Origin: Lucifuga dentata
Lineage: Eukaryota; Chordata; Actinopteri; Ophidiiformes; Bythitidae
Reading direction: 5' to 3'
DNA length: 64,000 bases
NCBI GenBank assembly: GCA_014773175.1
Contig: VXCM01001413.1
Location: forward strand, 63,842 to 127,841
Shown here piece after piece: positions 11,991-23,725 of this stretch. A model generated the notes under the pieces. That model did no database searches. It was given only the letters and a program-made list of their open reading frames with translations, and was not told the origin of the DNA. The translations under genes and the position numbers were made by a program. Each line of letters opens with the position of its first letter. Position 1 is the stretch's first letter.

Positions 11991-12568
11991 TTGTAGCATT
12001 ACTGGAACAACTACAGTTTGATAAATATATGATTATGTTTTTCTGGGATGAAATAATCAGGTTTCAGACTGCATCTGCATGGAGGCCTGCTGAAACCACA
12101 CATACATCACCTTCCCCCTTCACAGACACAATACACATTCACTTTAACATATGGATGAGCACCCAGGAACTCCTCAAGATCCCCTGCTGTTCTCGTCCCC
12201 TCGTTTAGTTGTAAAACTTGCAGAACAGATACTGTAAAGACAACGAAACAGAACTTCTAAATTTCTCTGACCTCCCAAACACCATGGTAACCAGAGGTTA
12301 TCACCTTAGAGAGACTTGGTAACACTTTGATCTTTAAAGCTCCTCTGCAATAAAAGAAAAGAACATACAGTCACTCTTATCTGCATTTGAGTATCTCACA
12401 AGCTCCCTCCCCCAAATGGTCACTTCAATGGCTCCAGATTGTCTACAAGCCAAGGACTTCACAGAGTTAAAGAACTGATCTCACTACACCAAATAAGACT
12501 TTTAATTCAGAATCTATTCAGGAAACAAGAAGATGTCTGAATTTATTTAGAGTCATGAAATAAATGAG

Positions 12569-12617
<49 letters not shown>

Positions 12618-12978
12618 AGTACCTTAAAACTATGTTCAGATATTGAAATTCATTTTCAATACTACATGCTTTTGTTGTACTTGTATTTGTGTTTATTTAG
12701 TTAAAGGATTTAGTTTTATGTGTTACATTTCTCCAACATACTTCTTAAATCACAGAACATCACATTGTTATTTTATGATCCTTTAAGTTCACACAAAATC
12801 TATTTTGACAATCTACAACAATCTAAGCTTTTGTTTTATCTTTGTAATGTTTAGAATACTTGCATTGATGCAGAAATAGATTTAGTTAATCAAAGATCAT
12901 CAAATTTCATAATAGTGTTTTAGATGTTTAGATTTTGTGATAAATTCCTATTAGACAACAAAAGAGATGATTTATTTG
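11991..12978. other. Non-coding stretch with (TC)n
   Basis: No gene was recognised. The only clear structure is the dinucleotide repeat at 12574-12616. Confidence 0.5.
12574..12616 (+). repeat. (TC)n microsatellite
   Basis: An uninterrupted CT/TC dinucleotide tract of about 43 bp. Confidence 0.97.
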
Positions 12979-14425
12979 TGTAACATGGTTTTATTTGTGC
13001 TAGCATGTCATACTGTGAATTTACTACGTGAAATTTCTATGTATCATGCTTTGACAATGGGAAATGAGTGGACTTAGTATAAGTATAGGTTATGTTTCTG
13101 TAATATCACAGAAATTAAGCTGCTCCAGGCTGCTGCCTGCCTTCATGACATCATCGGGAAAAGCTCCTATGAGAACAAAGCATGGGCGTGTTCCTCACAA
13201 CGCGCGAAGGGCTTTTCTGTTTAAAACTCCACGCAGCCCATTGTTCAGTCTCTTGTTTTCGGCCCTCTCTCTTTCAGCCTCTTACTCTTTTCGGACCTCT
13301 CTCTCTTACGCGACCTCTTTCGCTCCAGGACCTCTCCGGCCCTCTCCACACCGCGTGGCGGCTTCTCTTCTCTTCTTGTCTCCTTTCTTCACCGCGTTGC
13401 TAAAACAACGGCTAGCGGTTCTTTATTTTAAAGTAATCTCAAGTAACTTTATTAGCTGTTCTAAGAAGTTTGTGCCTGAATCAGCGATAGATGTTATCAC
13501 GACCTCCACGTGGTTTCATTCAAGCTATTCAGTTCTAGCTACGGTTAGTTCTCCAAGTTAGCTGCTCTGCTACGTGCCATCGGCTCCGCTGACCACGTTG
13601 GGTAAACTCCAGCACTGCAATCCGGTTCGACCTGAAGTCCAGCTCCCAGCTCCAGCTGTTCGTCGAGAAGTGCGCTGATCTGGTTCCAAAGGAAGACCCG
13701 TTTGTTCGGATCCGTGACGACAGCCGCGAGTCCGAACATCCTACCCGAATCCTGAGGACTGCCTGTGCACCATGCTTTGACTTCACACGACGTGACCAAG
13801 CTGCTGAGCGCCTGAGTCAAGACTGGCGATCCGACTTTCCCACATCATTGGAGTGACTAAGCCCAACGTAAGATCTTGTCTTTGCCGATGTTAAAGTGAT
13901 GCAGCCTAACTACGTTATTTTCCCATTTCCATATCTTTCTTACCAACCATTTTCTATTTTCATAATTGCCGTACTAACTCCGTAAAGTAAAGCTAGACTC
14001 AGTCAACGTTAGAATAGGTTAGGATTTTATTTTGAAAATCCACCAGTTTTCCGTTGTCAAATCTGGTTTTCATATCTCACAGAATATCTACCTCATTTGT
14101 ATATTTTTATATTTCTCATCTGTAAATAAATGTTAACCTGTGCAATAGTACTTTGTTTGCCTGTTTCAGTTCGGAGAAGAAATCACTGGACGAGTTAAGA
14201 ACCATTACTTTTCAGATTTGAGCCCGAATATTAAGTTAAGATCTGAGACTGAATATTAATTAAACAATCAAAATATTAAGTTTAAACGACTTAATTTTCC
14301 ACTTAACGTGAATGGTGTCCAATTTAAATAAGACTAATATTTCTTTATTGAAATTATGATCTTAACGTTGCAGCTTTGCATACCATTGCTTTACCTTAAT
14401 TAATATTCATGATACTACTGTTACA
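12979..14425 (+). other. CpG-richer block: possible old LTR or promoter with first exon
   Basis: The segment about 13130-13870 is visibly richer in G+C and CpG than anything around it and has long CT-rich tracts. A TATA-like TTTAAAA lies near 13221. A donor-like AAC/GTAAGA lies near 13866, an acceptor-like tract (tttgcctgtttcag) ends near 14168, and AATAAA occurs near 14126. The block is bounded by TGTAACA (12979) and TGTTACA (ending 14425), which would suit LTR termini, but the flanks show no target duplication. Alternatives are a CpG-island promoter with a non-coding first exon, or a decayed retroelement. The 165-residue frame at 13064-13561 has no recognisable domain. Confidence 0.35.
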
Positions 14426-14426
14426 C

Positions 14427-14559
14427 ATACTATATATTTATGCTACTATATATATATATATATATATATAGAATAGACTAAAAACAGGAGAANATACTAT
14501 ATATTTATGCTACTATATATATATATATATATATATAGAATAGACTAAAAACAGGAGAA
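14427..14559. other. Assembly duplication around single N (14493)
   Basis: The 66 bp at 14427-14492, which contain a (TA)n tract, are repeated identically at 14494-14559 with one N between. This looks like an unmerged overlap of contig ends, not a genomic duplication. Confidence 0.88.
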
Positions 14560-15792
14560 TACAGAAACAGAGCACGTTTTTTACACAACAGGAGTACAGC
14601 CAGATGTCCACTTTCAAGGAGTTAAACAAAGAGCTGCTTGCTCATACCTGGTTTTCAATTTTTCATGAAATGAGGTGTGAAGGAAAGGTGAGCCATCAGG
14701 TCTAATTTAAACAGCAAGATATTTTCAGTAAACCTGATTTTAGGTACAGTTTCTGTGCTCCTGCTTGGTTTATGAGTCATCCTTATAATAGATTGCCTAC
14801 ATATTCTGGGATTCAAGGAGCTTTATTGTCATCTCACCACAGTTACACTTATAATGTAAAGTGCCCCTTATGGTGTACATGAAATTATGTTTCTTAAGAG
14901 CTGTGGTGAAAAAGTCAAAGTAATAAATAATAAAAAGGCATAAGCCAGAATATCATAAAATAATGCAAAGATACAGCAAAGTAAAAATGCTTTTGGTGTG
15001 TAGAATGAATAGTAGGTATTTTGTCATATTACAGAGATTCACCAACAGAAATAAAACTGCCATTCTGCTCGCCAAAAGCAGGAAGGAAGCTGGCAAGTTT
15101 TAAAAAAAAAAACTACTAAAGGTTAGAACTCTGCAGGGGAATTCTATAGAAATAAAATCACAAAAGAGGTGCAATACCAGCCTTATTATTACAGGTCAGT
15201 AGTATTGTGAAAGAGTGTGTGGGGATTTGCCTTTTGTAATGTTGTTAACTTAAAGGTGTAGAGTCACTGTACCTCCACTGTTGTATCGTAGACTTCTTGG
15301 TAAGGACAGAGCAGTTTTCACAAACTTCATGAAGCTTATTTTCATAAAAACACTCACATAATGGAACACAGAATGGATGGATTAAGCTGCTTACATGTGG
15401 CAGATGGTAAATTTGCACTGTCTTATGTGGCCCATTCTTTTCAATGAACTTGAACACCTCATAACCTTCCATCAGCTCTACCTTGAGCAATCTGCATTTC
15501 CTGGATTCTCCTCTTTGCCATTACACTGAAAGTTCAACCAAATTCAATTTGAACTCATCTGCCACTGACCTTTCAAATCCACAACCAGTTAGTTAATAGC
15601 TTTATTTAATGCAAGAAGTGACAAACCACTGGAGGAGATGCTGATAAAAGGCTAATTTCCCAAAATGTAGAGCAAAAATTTTAATTTGTACCACAATCAG
15701 GGCCATAAGGCAATTGTATGGTGAAATGTTAGCCGTAATGTGAGCAGAATTGGCATATAGTAGCACCTGACCATGTATCTCTTTAAATAAGA
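14560..15792. other. Non-coding stretch with possible LINE 3' end
   Basis: Apart from the fragment at 14813-14900, nothing was recognised. Confidence 0.45.
14813..14900 (-). mobile_element. Possible LINE 3'-end fragment
   Basis: On the minus strand this reads ...tgacaataaagctccttgaat, a pattern I associate with the 3' ends of fish non-LTR elements (AATAAA followed by a GAAT-like tail). There is no coding part and no target duplication, so the call rests on resemblance only. Confidence 0.4.
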
Positions 15793-16158
15793 CTAGTGCC
15801 ATTCAAAACGTGCCTGTTTGGAACAGGCCAGACTTTATGGTGTGCCCTGCAGTTTGTTCTGCAAGTCTCCGTGAGCTAGCTTTATTTGCTGTATAGAGTC
15901 AGGTAGAGACCGTGCCACTGGACCAGAGCATATGCTGCCATGCCCGGAGAGTATCCTGCCATGCAGACTACTTTTTACAGGCACAGCTCAATTTGAGAAC
16001 TGCTCATCCAAACAACTTCACGTGACACTGCATGTCCTTGGGTCTTGAGCAATAAACCTGCTGAATATTAATTTGATACAGTGCTGGATTCTAGAGATAT
16101 TGGTGCCACAGACTGACAGAAAGACAGACAGACAGAGATTTCTGCCTTTATAGTTAGA
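15793..16158 (-). mobile_element. Non-autonomous Helitron, copy 2 (distal member of dimer)
   Basis: On the minus strand it begins TCTAACTATAAAGGC (from 16158) and ends GGCACTAG (15796-15793). The last bases before CTAG are shortened relative to the other copies. It abuts copy 3 directly, with no flanking base between them. It has no coding capacity. Confidence 0.85.
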
Positions 16159-16550
16159 CTAGTGCAGTGCCGGTTGAAAACGTGCCTGTTCGGACCGGGC
16201 CAGACTTTGTGGTGTGAGCCACAGCCTGCCATAAGTACCCGTGGGGCGAAGCATATGCTCCCATGCCTGGAGAGTGGCAGGATATAGCAGGATACTCTCC
16301 GCGCCCGGAGAGTATCCTGCCATATCCTGCCACCACGCCCAGAGCATATCCTGCTGTGCGGACTACTTTTTACCACCACAGCTCAATTCGACACCGCTCA
16401 TCCAAAGAACTTTATACACGACACTGCACATCCCTGGCTCCTGAGCATTATACCTGCCGAATTTCAACTTCATATAGTGCCGGGTTCTAGAGATATTGAT
16501 GCCACAGACAGAAGGACAGATGGACAGAGATTTCTGACTTTATAGTTAGA
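16159..16550 (-). mobile_element. Non-autonomous Helitron, copy 3 (proximal member of dimer)
   Basis: On the minus strand it begins TCTAACTATAAAGTC at 16550, next to T at 16551 on the plus strand. It ends CACTGCACTAG at 16159, joined head-to-tail to the TC of copy 2. The subterminal 3' hairpin region (ccggt..accgg) is preserved. An internal block containing agagtatcctgccat is partly repeated. Confidence 0.87.
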
Positions 16551-16744
16551 TGAGTAAAAATAATAACAAGATGTTGCAGTATTATTGGTGGGGCCCTGAG
16601 TACTTTTATGTTGACTTTTATGGTGTGTAACCTGTATGAATTTTAAATTTTAAATTTCTGTTTTATTCTTTTTACTATATGGATGGATTAAATAAATCAC
16701 AGTGCCTCTACTTGATGAGGGGAAAAAGAAGAAGCAGGAAACCC
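16551..16744. other. Short non-coding spacer
   Basis: Nothing was recognised. Confidence 0.5.
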
Positions 16745-16746
16745 TG

Positions 16747-16778
<32 letters not shown>

Positions 16779-16956
16779 TATACGTATATACATATATACG
16801 TATATATATACATATATACACATATATATACGTATATACATATATACGTATATATATACATATGTACATATATATACATATATATATACATATATACATA
16901 TATATATACATATGTACATATATACATATATATATACATATATATACATATGTACA
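16745..16956. repeat. AT-rich palindromic minisatellite (TATAC/TATG)
   Basis: A compound repeat of TA, ACATATA and TACGTATA blocks with an approximately 48-bp higher-order unit (matching blocks start near 16771 and 16819). It is open in most reading frames because stop triplets are absent, so the apparent Tyr/Ile-rich proteins are artefacts of the repeat. It is self-complementary and prone to cruciform formation. Confidence 0.93.
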
Positions 16957-17118
16957 ATTTAAATAATCAAAATAACTTACAAATGACACAAAACGTACTT
17001 TAAATTCAAATGAACTACTGTCGTAGTGAATTGGAACAATATCTTAACAAAAATACCAAATTAAAATACAAAAAGATTAATATCGTAAACCAAATTACTG
17101 GCTCCCTCTCACATGCAT

Positions 17119-17158
<40 letters not shown>

Positions 17159-17984
17159 CCCTACATCTAGGATGTCTACAAATATAATAACCACCCCACT
17201 GTGGCTTGGGAGCACTGAAGCCTAAAACAAATGCCTCCTTCACTTGCAACACAAGGAGAAAATAGACATGCAGCAGTGGGTTTTTACTCACAGCTTGGTG
17301 GAATGTCTGCTTGTATGCTTGTATGTATGTTTGCTTAGTTTAAGTTAAGTTTAATTAATATTATATTGTGCAGTGCAAAGGCCACTGGCCCATCGCCACC
17401 AGCCAGCCCACTGATGGCCCACTGGGAAAAATCACACCTGTCCCACCTCTCCCGATGGCCAACCCAACCCTGTCTGTACATGAAATTAGAGACTGGCTAC
17501 ACTCATACTTGAAATGTGGCATTGTCTACATCTAAGCAAACGTCACATTTCTTGATTAAATATGTTAGCCACAGTGTAGCATTGTTCTAAGCAAGGCCGA
17601 GAGTGTCGGTGTGTAGTGACATGCAAATGTTTTACCTCAGCGCAATTTTATCACTGTTCATGTGTAAGAAGCTGCCTTACAGTAAAATAACCAGAACTGC
17701 ATAGCATTCTCTAAGAATATAACAGAATATCACTCAAATCAGTTCCCATATCATATCCATATATTACTGGTTCATTAAAAAAAGCCAAATCTAGCATATT
17801 GTAAGGCAAGGTTCATCATGTCAACATAATATTGAGATGGGCTGAGCGCATAATATGTGATGAAAATATAAGTGGTTATTTTATCCAAATACTTTATATT
17901 CCTGCCATACTATTATCTGAAGTATTAGAAAAGCTAATGTCTGAAGTAAATGACAAGAGTTGATATTCTAATCATACTATAGAG
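16957..17984. other. Non-coding stretch with (AC)n
   Basis: Only the dinucleotide tract at 17119-17157 stands out. Confidence 0.5.
17119..17157 (+). repeat. (AC)n microsatellite
   Basis: An uninterrupted CA tract. Confidence 0.97.
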
Positions 17985-18271
17985 TAGGGATGTGCAGGAA
18001 TAACTGATTATTCGATTAGTCGAAATGGTCAACGTCATTGAATATTTTTTTTAAAAAATTGACTAATTTTGGGGGGGGGGGNTGGGGGGGGGGGAATTAC
18101 AGTAATTTTTATGTCATAGAGAAGCAGAACTAATGATTGTGGCACTGTTTACACCTTGCCTTTAGTTTCCGTGTATTATCTTGCATTATAAGTTAGTTAT
18201 TTTCAATCGTTAACTACATTTTTAATAAATTAGGCTATAGCATAACTCATCTGTGAACTACGCTAATTCCT

Positions 18272-18288
18272 CTGTGTGTGTGTGTGTG

Positions 18289-18338
<50 letters not shown>
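18272..18338 (+). repeat. (TG)n microsatellite
   Basis: A TG tract with one CG interruption (tgtgcgtg), directly upstream of the hAT transposase remnant. Confidence 0.96.
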
Positions 18339-18339
18339 A

Positions 18340-18760
18340 AAGGCAAAGCTGCGCTGATTGCCGCTGCTCTCTGGATCCACAGCACAAACATATGTTATTC
18401 ATGGAATCTGCCTTGCGTGTGGGTATTCAAGAGCAATTGTCTGTCTTGTACAACAAAGTACATGACCTGGAACCCATGCTAAGTGAAAAGGCCCACGATG
18501 AGCATGTGGAAATTGCGGGAGGTGGGGAAGACATCAACACATCAGCAATCAGCACTTTACTTGGAGAGGATTACAGCACACAGGGCACTGAATAAGACGA
18601 ACTGATGAAAAGTCCTTATTGTGGTGGCAACGCAATGAATATCTTTTTAAACATCTGAGTGTTCTTGCAATGCAGTACTTGACCATACCCGCCACCTCTG
18701 CTCCGTCAGAGAGGATTTTTTTCCGTTGCCCAACATTCAACTTAAATTGGCTGGATTATT
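18340..18760 (+). pseudogene. hAT transposase remnant, C-terminal part, frameshifted
   Basis: Two fragments of a hAT (Ac/ZBED-like) transposase are visible in different frames. The first, 18340-18594, includes SLDPQHKHMLF, matching the 'LDPRFKxLxFL' segment of the catalytic region of hAT transposases, then an acidic linker and a stop. The second, from about 18604, includes LLWWQRNEYLFKHL and IPATSAPSERIF (18685-18720), the hallmark of the C-terminal hAT dimerisation motif. The alpha-helical tail normally following 'SER.FS' is replaced by unrelated residues. A change of frame near 18595-18604 joins the parts. It cannot encode an active enzyme. The family assignment is firm from the motif; the subfamily is not assigned. 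Confidence 0.85.
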
Positions 18761-18794
18761 CGACCTCAAACAATAATCATAATGCCCATCTCTA

Positions 18795-21603
18795 TCATAG
18801 ATATTATCATTAAAAGAAAAGTCAGTGGTTAAACAAAACTTACATAATGTGGATTTTTATGGTCAATGTCCTTAGTGCAGAGTTAACAGTCTGATAACAA
18901 GGGCATCTCCTAAAGCCGTGGATCTGTTTAAAAACTCTGTTAGACAGAGATCAATATGTGACAGCACTTAAGAATTCCTCACACCGGTCTGACATTTATT
19001 TTTGGATGGCCGGCACTACGCCATGAATACAGAACAAAAAGTTTGTCCCTTTTCACAACTTTCACTTCAACCAAGCTATTTGCACATTGTTTATTTCTCC
19101 AAGTCAAAGTATCATAAATTAATTACATTTGGGTCAGTACACAACTTATTAAAGCTGTGATGTTTTATAGGGTTTTAAGTCCAAACCTCAGCATGCGTTC
19201 ATGTAGTATTTATCACAGTAGTAGCAAAAGATGTGTCTGCAGTGTGATATTCTGCACCTTTTCGCATTCAGCTGGCTTTGTGTCCATTTCTAAAAGCTGA
19301 TTTAATGGAAATACATCATGAAAGCAGCTATTAATGTACAGGAACAACAACCTTCTGGCCTTCTTTCTTTGTATGTACATGAATAGATTCATTTAATCAT
19401 CTGTGCTCTGTCCTTTCTGAGAGACAGGCCTAGAGAAGTACATGTGTGCAAGTGTGTGAACAATGAATGTGCTGATTTTGTTTATATTACTGCATGTCTA
19501 GAAATTTCAATACACAATACAGACAGGATCCAGCTGTGAGAGGCTGCAGAATAACATTATTGGTATGGTGAAAATGATACAGACTGCATTACTGTCCAAT
19601 CAAGCTTTGTCCACAGCGTGTTTTGATCAGGCACAGCACACTTTTCTTGATCTCTTGCTGTTATAAAAACAGGAGAATACCACACAAATTGCATGCAGAT
19701 ATACACAAACACATGCACATGCAGGTATATGCATTTGCATCAAAATATCAAAAAATATTTGTAGAAGAATTTATGCTTACATCCAGCCAAACAGATGTAC
19801 ATAAACTAGAAACTGATGAGCACATTCTCTAAACATGCATACTGTATGGCCTCACTGCATATTTTAAAACAAGTCCATTTGTGAAATTATTATCAATGTT
19901 AATGCTTAACAGTCCACAGTCATTCCGAGATCATATATTGCCATCAACACATCAAAATTTAAAATATCAATTTTTTTATACTAAGTCACTTTGTATGGTT
20001 GACATTTTATATTATCCATAATTTACACAACAAAGCCCTCTTTATAATAAGGTCCAGTGGAAAGCTGAGGAAACCGACTGGATGCACCTTAATTTATCAA
20101 AGGTAATATTATCTATGACAACATATTTTTATGTCCACAGAAAAATATGTTGTTGTAGACAATTTAATTTAAAGATATATTTATGCTAAATGAATAAAAG
20201 CTAATGTATAATTTATAAGTACTTAAAAGCACATGACTCTAATAAGACATTTATTGTAAACGACATGAAATTTATTAAGTAAATAAGCACCAGCAGAAAG
20301 TATGGCTGTTCCAGCGACAGATGATTTAGTCAATATGACCACATGCTTAATGTATGCTTTCAATAAATACATGAACAAAATCAAGCGTTTAATGCATCTT
20401 ATACCCATGCTTGTGCCTTAAAGTGGTTGCGTAAGGCGCCATACCTCTCCAGTACATTAAAAGAAGGGCCGTAGCACATATTCAGTGGGACTGCATGCAG
20501 TCTTGAGAATTAATTAATTCCAAGACTCCGAATGAGTTTGTGAATGGAGCCAACATTTGTCTTTATTACAAAACCCCTAGAAATTATACCTAAGAGACAC
20601 ATTAACTGGATGCACACAGCTTTATTAAATAGAGACGAGTCACTGAGAAATGACCAAGGTGATACCTAGTTTAATTAATTTCAGTACCTGAGTAAAGTAA
20701 TACATATTGTACACTGCATATAATAATGGCTTACTCCTTGAAAACAACATCAGTCCATTAAAAAAAAATGAGTGATAAAAGCATCTTTGCACTGTATTAC
20801 CACATGCTGATTGAGATCACTGACAAATGCAGAAAACAGCTATTGCACAAGTCAAATTATCTGGACCAACAAAGAAAATAAATGTCCAGGCAATGGCAGC
20901 TTAGCAGCCAAGCCCTGAATTGTACAGTGAGTAATAGATGTGGTAGAGACTGAGGACTGTACAGGCCAAATAACCCTGTCGATCAATAAGTTTGGATTTG
21001 GTGCTGTCTTGAGAACAGGCATGGATAGAGGAAGAGTGTGTGCATCTGCCTGTACTGTTAAAGTCCTCTAGAGTGGGTGATCAGTCTTCCTTACAGAGGC
21101 AGTCTGACTCAGTCTGAACTTTCTGCCAGGCCATCTCTGAGCTCAGCCAAAGTCCTTCAGGCTCCCAGTGGACATCCTCCCCCCCCCAAAAGCAGCTGAA
21201 TTCATTCCTACTGCAGCAGTCTGCAGAGCTGCCAGGACCTGCCGGCTCATTATGAGATATTTATGGCTGTATGGCTGCCCAACTCGGGGCATTTTTTTTG
21301 ACCAACTCGAACAGCAATTTACAACAAAGCTTTCTTCTCAGGGTGTCTTTCATGAAGGTGGCCTCATTAAAGTACATTGGAATTCCAAACACACTCTGTA
21401 TTGTTGTATTAGGCAAATCCATGTTTAACATGAGCACAATAAGGTACAGTAAGTATACTGCAATATCAGTTTCTAATAAATAACTGTAAATGAATGCAAT
21501 GTTAAGAATGTATCAGGATAGCAAGATGAATTTAAGCAACGTTTTAGGAATTTAGCATCTGTATTAGCTCTCCTACTTTAAAATGTTACCACAGTGTAGC
21601 CTT
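18795..21603. other. Non-coding stretch, nothing recognised
   Basis: No gene or repeat family was recognised except an imperfect hairpin at 20113-20158. Confidence 0.45.
20113..20158 (+). repeat. Imperfect inverted repeat (hairpin)
   Basis: Arms 20113-20130 and 20141-20158 are complementary at 16 of 18 positions, with a 10-base loop. Function is unknown. The AT-rich arms lower the significance. Confidence 0.6.
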
Positions 21604-21689
21604 TTAAATGACCATATTTGCAGAGGTGGGTAGTAACACATTCTATTTACTCCGTTGCATTTACTTAAATAATTTTTTTCGTAAAATTT

Positions 21690-21824
21690 TACTTTACTGA
21701 GTAGTTTTATTGCAGGATACTTTTAACTCATACTTGAGTACATTTATGAAGAAAATNTACTTTACTGAGTAGTTTTATTGCAGGATACTTTTAACTCATA
21801 CTTGAGTACATTTATGAAGAAAAT
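21690..21824. other. Assembly duplication around single N (21757)
   Basis: The 67 bp at 21690-21756 recur identically at 21758-21824, separated by one N. Confidence 0.9.
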
Positions 21825-21930
21825 TATGTTACATTTGGTCACACTCCTTGCATAACTTTTGATTTCATCCATTTGAATTGCACGTTAGCTCTAATGGATT
21901 TCAGTGCACATTCAGTTTTTCTGAAATAGC

Positions 21931-22061
21931 CACACCCCCACCCTCCATTTCTATGGTTTCACCCGGAACAGAATAGTCAACAAACAGCGGGAGGTNCACA
22001 CCCCCACCCTCCATTTCTATGGTTTCACCCGGAACAGAATAGTCAACAAACAGCGGGAGGT
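21931..22061. other. Assembly duplication around single N (21996)
   Basis: The 65 bp at 21931-21995 recur identically at 21997-22061, separated by one N. The repeat-containing minus-strand frame here is an artefact of the join. Confidence 0.9.
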
Positions 22062-23217
22062 TTAGAAGAGGCACATCTCTGGCCACACATTTAAACACTG
22101 TTTTCTTTTCAGTCTACCAAAACCAACAGCTACATACACACAAGGTGTTGCATCTTTATCTAGCCAAAAATGTGGACATTTCAGCTTCTAAGAACTCAAC
22201 ATGGAACTTGAGGAAACGTGGCAGTAAGCTGCAATGTTAGCTACTTAACTAGCTGCTGGCTGCTAATGCTAACTCAAGTTTTCCTGTTCTATTTTGAGTA
22301 AATTCATGAAGCTAACCTAGCTAACTGTCTTGGGGCCAGGGCAATATTGTCATGATTTTTTATGTGGTAAATATTTGATTTATTACTGTCTACTGTTTAT
22401 TTATATGATATGATTTGGATTGTATTAGAAGGTACATATGGCTACTTTGCATTTTGTTTTCCTCAGATGAACACTTTATAGCTTGTTGATTATTCAAAAG
22501 AATAAGTTTAATCAAAGTTACTCACTACTCAAATAATCTTTTTAATAGATACTTTCTTACTCTCATTCAAGTAATTATTTTGATGACTACTCTTACTCAT
22601 ACTATTATCATAAAGTAGCAATACTTTTACTTTAGTACAATTTCTGGCTACTCTACCCACCTCTGCATATTTGTGGAGTTGTATGTTTGAACCCAATATA
22701 TACAACCTGCATACATATTACATTAATGACAAACATTTCCCAAAACATACTACTGGAGCACTAAATATTAGAATTGTTTTTCCTACCATTGGCTTCAGTT
22801 CATTTCAGTACACTATTAAGGTCAATTGAAGAGACTTGAAAAGTGCTTGAAAAAAGTAACCCATTAGAGCGGACACAACTATTAAATTTTTTTTTGTCAA
22901 ACTAACATTTTTTAACCAAAAAATGTGCATCTCCACCAGGGAATATAGTCCCATAAGAAGAAGGCTTTTACTGAGAAACTGAAAACACCCACATTCTACA
23001 TTAAGACATATGTGTTAGCACATGAAACATTGAATTTTAAGTGGTGCATATCACTTAACCTAACCATCAACTAACATTAACTATCACTTAACCTCACCAT
23101 TTGATTTTGAAAGATATGGAGATTTGGCAAATAACTGGAAAACGAAAATACTGTTTTATGTTTGGGAAATGACTGTAATGTAATATGCATGTAATATGCA
23201 CTATTTATTTAGCATAA

Positions 23218-23725
23218 AGGACCATACCGGCCATTTTGTATGTTTGTGCCTAATATATTCCATTTTCATAATGGAAATTACAGTATGTTACACTACTGAC
23301 AACCATTTCCAAATGATATAACCGTATTTCAGCTTTCTTGATATTTTGCAAAGTATTAATCGTTAAAATCAAATATTCAAGCAATACGCTTGCCTTAAAA
23401 ATCGATGTCTCACCTGATAATAGTTACGCAGCCTTATGAAGTCACAGTTATTTAAATTTTTCGATAAACGCAGGTCTTCTTTTGGGACTATATTCCCCTA
23501 TAAGCATTCTGGATTACCTATCCCAAGAAGGTTACAAGTATCAACAAGTCGATTTAATAGCATACCAGAATGAACTGAAACTAATGGCAGTCTGAAAGGT
23601 AGGAAAAAAAATAATAATAATTCACTGTTCCAGTAGTATGCTTTGGGAAATGATTTTCAGTAACCTTTCATGTATGAAAATTGAATATATTAGGCTCAAA
23701 CATGCAAAATGACCGGTATCATCCT
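23218..23725 (-). mobile_element. TTAA-type miniature element, copy 6, inserted into copy 5
   Basis: It starts aggaccataccggcc, with ATAA before it, and ends gaccggtatcatcct followed by TTAA (23726-23729). It is inverted relative to copy 5. An internal deletion of roughly 90 bp relative to the copy at 32832 is visible at the junction 'tattcccctataagc'. Confidence 0.88.

Larger units (their letters stand above)
17985..18794 (+). mobile_element. Decayed hAT-superfamily element
   Basis: It encloses the transposase relic at 18340-18760. Terminal sequences TAGGGATGTGCA (left) and TAGAGATGGGCA (right, reverse-complemented) match at 10 of 12 bases. The 8-bp flanks (ctatagag and tcatagat) match at 5 of 8, compatible with an old target duplication. 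A G-run with an N at 18082 and a (TG)n tract occupy the 5' half, so most of the transposase gene is lost. Confidence 0.65.
21621..22665. mobile_element. Non-autonomous hAT element with perfect 8-bp target duplication
   Basis: Terminal inverted repeats CAGAGGTGGGTAG at both ends are flanked by catatttg at 21613-21620 and 22666-22673. An 8-bp duplication and CAG..G termini are hAT hallmarks. The subterminal sequence is rich in 'tacttttac/actttact' blocks, as in other fish hAT miniature elements. The interior contains two assembly duplications (N at 21757 and 21996), so the true element is about 130 bp shorter. No transposase frame is present. Confidence 0.92.

Noticed and set aside
13064..13561. 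165-residue plus-strand open frame
   Set aside because: Ser/Phe/Leu-rich translation of CT-rich DNA with no recognisable domain. It overlaps the CpG-rich block and shows no splice-consistent coding structure.
12979..14425. Confident solo-LTR call
   Set aside because: The TGTAACA/TGTTACA ends are suggestive, but the flanks show no target duplication and no paired element is present, so it is kept as a low-confidence region only.
15793..16550. SINE interpretation of the TCTAACTATAAAG family
   Set aside because: No tRNA-like head, no A/B boxes, no poly(A) or tail repeat and no target duplications. The TC/CTAG ends, hairpin and A/T insertion fit a Helitron better.
16650..16989. Tyr/Ile-rich open frames on both strands
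   Set aside because: All arise from the TATAC minisatellite, which lacks stop triplets. They are simple-sequence artefacts.
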